From Phoronis pallida (Eukaryota > Phoronida > Phoronidae), in assembly GCA_028565715.1 (NCBI GenBank), contig JAOXYC010202574.1:1-11644 (forward strand): a stretch of 11,644 nucleotides of DNA. The letters are read 5' to 3'. The notes beneath the pieces are model-generated. The model did no database searches and was not told where the DNA came from. It saw nothing but the letters and a program-made list of their open reading frames with translations. Each line of letters begins with the position of its first letter. Position 1 is the first letter of the stretch. Positions 1 through 6,100 of this stretch are shown in pieces. The translations under genes and the position numbers were made by a program.

Positions 1-81
1 GTGCTTGGGACAGTAATATTTGTCCTCTGGAGAGACAATGCCTCAGTCGGGAGCCTCACTGTGACACACATATCATCGCAG
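1..81. other. Left edge, probably intron or upstream exon
   Basis: The frame that joins exon 215-409 has a TGA at 62-64, so coding sequence in this frame cannot extend left of position 65 without splicing. Short ATG frames here (ATG at 38 and at 90) stop within a few codons. I cannot tell whether this segment is intron, UTR or part of another exon. Confidence 0.35.
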
Positions 82-122
82 AGGTCAGGATGGCTTCGAA
101 GTACTAGGAGATTTTAACAAAG
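82..122 (+). CDS. First visible exon, 5' boundary uncertain
   Basis: The segment ends at a strong donor (AAAG|GTAATT, GT at 123-124) and leaves one base, G, which joins AG of the next exon to make Glu. In this frame it reads GQDGFEVLGDFNK. The acceptor is taken as CGCAG at 77-81, although the AG at 87-88 is also possible and the pyrimidine tract is weak. It contains no in-frame ATG, so the true start must be in an exon to the left. Confidence 0.55.
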
Positions 123-3100
123 GTAATTTACATTCCACTCGAAAAGATTTATAATTTACCATCAAAACTAGATCTTGCCTCTTGAGATTTTTATATTGAC
201 AATGTGTCTTGCAGAGGATGCTGACGACAGCCCTCCCCAGCTTCAGCTGGAGTTCAAGTGTTGGATGATAGACAGAAAGACGGAAAAACAGCTCCCCGAG
301 CGCCGTGTGCTCAAGTTCTGGTTTATTGAAAGTGCCACCTATCTAGACCGAGTGACAACTGCTTATGAGTTTTTCAGGGAATTGGTACAACCTGACGACT
401 TCCCCAGAGGTATGAAAACTGTCTGGAAGTCAAGTGACTTCTGGAAACTTGAACCAAGATTTAGATCACACAATGAAGTTGTTTCTTTTTACATAACGTT
501 GCACGTGAATCTGTTTGAGTTATTATATTGAACTTTGCCACCCAAAATAGTTCAACCCATTCATTGGTTATACTGCAGAAACATTAGTGTTGAAATCTTT
601 TAACATTCACTGTTACTATATCCAGGAAAAGGTGAAGTTATATTTTCATGTGATCAAGAGACAGATTCTCTATATTTTCATTTTCTATTATTTTCAAGCC
701 ATCTGGACTTACTTGCGTTGAACTTTTATAGTTATCCGGATCATGTTAACTATAGTGTCTAGCTTTTGCAAGTAATTGATGTCATGCTGCACTCAAATTT
801 ACTCGATATCTGTGGATAAGAGTTATATGCCAATAAATCCTGGATCAATATAAAAAGAAATTACGAAACAGAAAATTTCGACACTGGACTGGGAATCATA
901 TCAAGGTCTCCCTGATTGCTGGTTAGTTACTCAGGGAGACTTGGTTTTGATTCTCAGTCCAGTTCCGAATTTTTAAGTCTTCAAAATTTATCACTTTTGG
1001 TCAGTAAACGCATACATTTATTTGTATTGAAAAAGAAATGTTACCCTGCCTGTGATATCCACCAGAAAAAGATTTGTTCTGCATTCAAAGCTTTATACTG
1101 ATCTTATTTTTCCAGAATATGTTCAATTTATCAAGAAATGTATGAAACAAATGCAGTCAAAGATGTATACACAGATGAGGAAGGTCGACGTCGAGCTCAC
1201 GTTATTAACTCAGGAGGAAGCCGAACAAGGTAATTGGTCGAATGGCAAGCAAGCACCACCTAGCGTTCATATACTGTACTTTTACTGGCTCTGGAATATT
1301 TAGGCATTTGTCAAGTCTTAGAAACTGTGATCTCATGCTTGGTAGATCATTCAAAACTTGGCACAGAATTGGCTAATATTTAAATATACACTGTAGTGGT
1401 CACATTCTTTTGTAATTGCTTTTAATTCTTTGGTCGCCAGAAATTTGTGCAAATTAGAATTTAGATGCTTTAAGTGTAGGAAGCGGTGAACTGCCTAGAT
1501 CACCGTTATTACAGCAAAACTTTTCTTCAATGTCTTACTGAAGCTTGTTTGTTTATTCAATTTAACAAGGATAATTTCTGAAATTAACTTTAAATTTGTC
1601 AATTGTTTAAATGATTAATATAAAAATTAATCCTAACCATCACATTAAATCAATGAGACTAAGATGAATAACTATTGGACAACAAATTATTATTTCTCAC
1701 ATTGTGTAGAAATGCAATTTAATTTATTTGCTTAATATTTCTGCAAAGCTTTTTAACTTTTTTTCTTTTATTATTTAAACATTCTGAGATAAGCAAAACA
1801 TTTCTGAGGCTTAATCGAAGTGTGGACACGAAGTGAACATGCAACTTTTTTTCTCATAGAGTTTCGCTACCATGACATACTATCTAGTCTAACTCACTAT
1901 CATTATAAATCTGCCCCGCTTCAAACAACAGAAGGACGGCCGGTCATGTTGTCAGGTATCCGTGGTTACGTGGAAGCATGCCTGTCCTTGTCCCAGTTTT
2001 ATTTTGAAGTTGTTTTTAAATTTGCCTGCCACATTTACCCTATATCAAGAAATGTATGTTTGTATTATGACGTATGCATCGTAGCACAATCAATGTTCCT
2101 TCAGAAAATGAAAAAGACAATTTAAAAAAAGGAAAGTATTTGCTTCGAAATTTGAATTTAACCTTTCTTGTTTTGGTTTTGTTTGGTTGGAATGTGTATG
2201 AGTTTTGGATTAAAAATCTCCCCGAAACCCAAGCAATGTTTCAAAAGCATGTTTAAATTTGCTTTTTGAATTGTTATATGAATGTTTATGTTTTGTTTTT
2301 CAAAAAATGGTGCCACATTTCCTTTTGTTGAAACTTTCTTACCTTTGACACCCTCATAAAATGAGAGAAGTTGTATTCCGCTATTAATTGACACCAATGA
2401 GAAACAATAATAAAAACAATTGATGTTTGAATTTTATGCGGATGCTGATATTATTACTCACTTGGTTCCAGAAATTGATAAACACATTGTGCTATTTAAA
2501 CTTACTTATTGTTGAGTTTGAAAAAGTCCACAGGTGATTTATTTTTCCAACAATAACAATAAACTTTTAATTAGGGTAACATTCATATCTTTCTTGTGAA
2601 TTGATGTAAACCCTGGCTGCTTTATGTTTCTGCATCTACCAAAATCTGATTAAGTCTGTTTCTGCATCTACCAAAATCTGATTAAGTCTAGAGGGTGTTA
2701 AACTGGGAGTGCCCCATTAAATGGTACCCCAAGCTTGAGGGTTTGCGATTTAAACTAGGCATGGGTTGTAATCTGTGCAATTACAGTATTTTGCTTAAAT
2801 TGTCAGTAAAGTGTAGTTGGCCTGTGTAGAAACTAACAGTACACTTGTGATCATATTGTGAAGTCTAATGCTTGGCTTTGTTTTTCTTGTTTTTCTTCTC
2901 TCTGCTTATCATGGTGACAGATTCTGCAGATGGTGAGTTGGGTTTGTTGCACAAAACATTCACATTATTTCACATAACCTTCACATTTATTTCACATAAC
3001 ATTCACATTTGTTTCACATTTATTTCACATTTTGTTCACATTTTCTCACTTTCCAGCTTGGTAAACACTACTGGATTATTTATCAGTCAAGCACATATTG

Positions 3101-6100
3101 TTGTATTCATTAAAACCATCAGTAAAAAATGTTTTTCACCCACCCAAATTGTTTAATCAAACATTTGAATTTGTGCCGAGAGTCCAACTGAATTTCTTTT
3201 TTGGATGACTTGAATTACAGTGTGGTCTAAATTGTAAATTGAACACTGCTAAATGCCAGCTAGTGTTTGTCAGGCTGAAATTGCAATGATAAGTTCATTT
3301 TGACATGATTACAGTATTTATGAGTTGATTTAATTCAAATTATCATTTCACTATATCTGTTTGTACTCTTTGTCTAAAATCTTCAGTTGTGTAGTTATGT
3401 TCCATTCTGCATTCAAAGTTCAAAATAATCAACCATTATCATGAAAACCCATTCCCAATATTTTGCACATTTCAAGTTTCATTTCTCCTCAATTTACCTT
3501 AACCTGCAGGTGCTTGGATAAGCTTGTCAAAACACAGCTTTGTTACCCTTATCCCCTTAGATCACTCATTCTATACATGATTCCAAGAATCAAAGAAAAA
3601 ATCCTGTGATGAAAAGTTTTAACTTTTAAAACCTCAAAATCATACATCTTGTTCTATTTCCCAGGGTAACTGCATGTGGTTTTAGTGAATGGTTTTAGAT
3701 TTGAAGTTTTTGTGCATGCTAGATTGTTTATGTTTGATACTAAATCCATGTGTCCATTTTCAACTACTTGAGAAAATATCTTCCGTCTGTAAGTCACTTC
3801 ATTTTATGATAAAAGGCGCAAATAATTTGAGAGATACTGGAATGAAGGGGAGAAAAGGTCTATTGTAAAGCTGTTCCCAACTCTTTGAAAAATGGTCAGG
3901 TCTACGTAGAACTTTTGTGAGAGCTGTAATTTTTTGGAAACGGTGATTACTGAAAGTTATCAAAACTGCTAACAAAGGTTTCTAACTTTTTCCTTCTTAT
4001 GTTTCAACTTGAACAAGAAAGTCACTTTTACATATTGAGTAAGTTTTGTGTTTTAAATTGTAGGTTTAGAGAAGAAAGACAAACGTACAGAGGATGAGAT
4101 CTTAGAAGAACAAGTCCTCTATGTCCTAGAGTCTGCGTATCCTAATGTACTTGGTCTGGAGGATGTTGTCAGGTAACAAATATTTGATAATTGTTAGAGT
4201 GGCCCTCTATCTTTTTGTTCAGTGTATTAGATTTTGACCATTAAAGTGCTGTGAGACCCAAATTGATGACAATGCTATTTCAACTGCAACAATGTTATTA
4301 CAATAATTTGTTTGAAAATCTGTATTTAAGAAAAAGAATAGGAACACGTAGAATTCCATGTTGATGTTTTGGTAATACCGTATATTCTAACACCATCATC
4401 AAAGAGAAAATGAATATGCTGGATAATTGTCCGTACATTTACAAAAAAATGCTGAAGTATTTACTGCACACTGAAGCAATGGTTAGTTGGTACTGATTTC
4501 ATTGTGCCACAGTGCCGGACCCTTGATGACATAATTGTAGGGCTGTTACAAGGCCCCTTCCCCTCAAATTTATTCGAAAATCAAATAAAAATCACCATCA
4601 AACTGAACCAAAATTCCCCCTAGAATGTTTGAAAATTCACCCTTTGAATATCATGAATTATTCACTTAAACCACATGATGAAAATAACTAAAATAAAAGA
4701 TTTAGCATCCCTAAATTAGAAATTAAACAGTGTAACACATTTCTTTAAACACAAAACAACAAAAAGTCAAAAAGCAATGTGAAAATTCCCCTCTCTGTAG
4801 TCGTCTAATGTGAGTGAAGGCACGATATGTTTGTTTTATTCTTCAAGTTGTTGAGACCTAAGTTCCCAAGGTTTCGTTTCGATTGTAAAGAAAAATAACT
4901 CAGATTTAGATAGGTTGCTTATTATTTCAGGATCACAGAATCAACGAGTGACTCGGTAATGCAGATCTTAGAAAACTTAAAGAGTCGAGATCTTCTTGAG
5001 TATTTCGAAAACTCAAACTGCTGGGGAAGGAAAGTGAAAATGGGGGAGGAAGCTCGTAAGTGTCATTACTATGGAAACATCTGCATGCATTTTATAGGAA
5101 TATGCATTGTTATATTGAAGACACAATTTTGCTCAGTCTGATTATCTTGGGAAATCAAACTTGTTGGTTATTTTTTTTCAAATACAACACTTTCCAGAAA
5201 GGAGAGAAAATTAGTAATTAAATTACAATTGGATATATGACATGAGAAGTAAAAAAAAGTAGATGTATCATGGAAAACCTTAAAAAACTTGAAAATAACA
5301 GCTGCTTAGCATGGATGAATGTTTTTGTGGAAAAATGAAAGAAAATGTCCTTGTCTTTGTAAAATGCTTTCAATTACCTATTACGATTCAAATGTTATAT
5401 CAACAAAAACAGTTGTAGAATAAAAGAATGTTTCTCAATTCCAGAGGAGACTACTGCCATGGTTGGAGGTCAAGTCCCCATGCAGTTTGGTGGACGACAA
5501 CAAGACAAACCAACAATAGCCATTATCACTGCTCATTATTACGAAAAACTGGCTGTTGACGCCATGATGGAGGAAAAGACAACATATATGAGATACCAGA
5601 CTCAAGGTGGGTTTAACATTATTTCTTACTCATCTCAGTGGCATGGGTGGTCACCATGGTCCAGGGGTAAAACACTAGACTCAAAGTCGTGTATTAGAAT
5701 CCATTGTTTCCACTGACTTTCAGCAGAGTTTCTTCTCAGTTCTCCGTGACATCACCCCTTCCCTATTGAGACTGTTCCCGGTCCTAAGGAGGAAGAAAAA
5801 TTAGACAACCCCAATTTAGGAATTCTGGGTCTCGGATATAAGTTTAAAAATTTTGAAAAGAATCCTTGATTTTGACATATTTATTTACAACAAAAAATAA
5901 AATGTAAGTCTTATTATGATCACTAACATGTTGTATTCTTTTGCAGGTGAATCTAATGTCTACACAATTGGTTATATTGGCAACCATAAAGTGGTCACAA
6001 CCAAGCTGGCTTCTATTGGAAAAGGCAGAGCTTCAGAAATTTCATCTGGAAATGCCACAACTAGGCTGCTGGGTAAGTGTCAATTAATGCTTTAACAATT

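Noticed and set aside
2158-2397. Minus-strand 79-codon frame in an intron
   Set aside because: Low-complexity Lys/Asn-rich translation on the antisense of an AT-rich intron, with no homology signal.
2956-3050. CRISPR-like repeat array
   Set aside because: The units are 11 bp with four variable bases, far too short for repeat-spacer structure, and the context is a spliced animal gene.
3506-3590. Possible extra exon after CCTGCAG
   Set aside because: The acceptor is plausible and the phase fits, but no GT donor in a usable position occurs before the in-frame TGA.
5659-5705. Possible functional tRNA gene
   Set aside because: The arms do not form a complete cloverleaf and the acceptor stem is absent. 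A decayed SINE head is the better reading.
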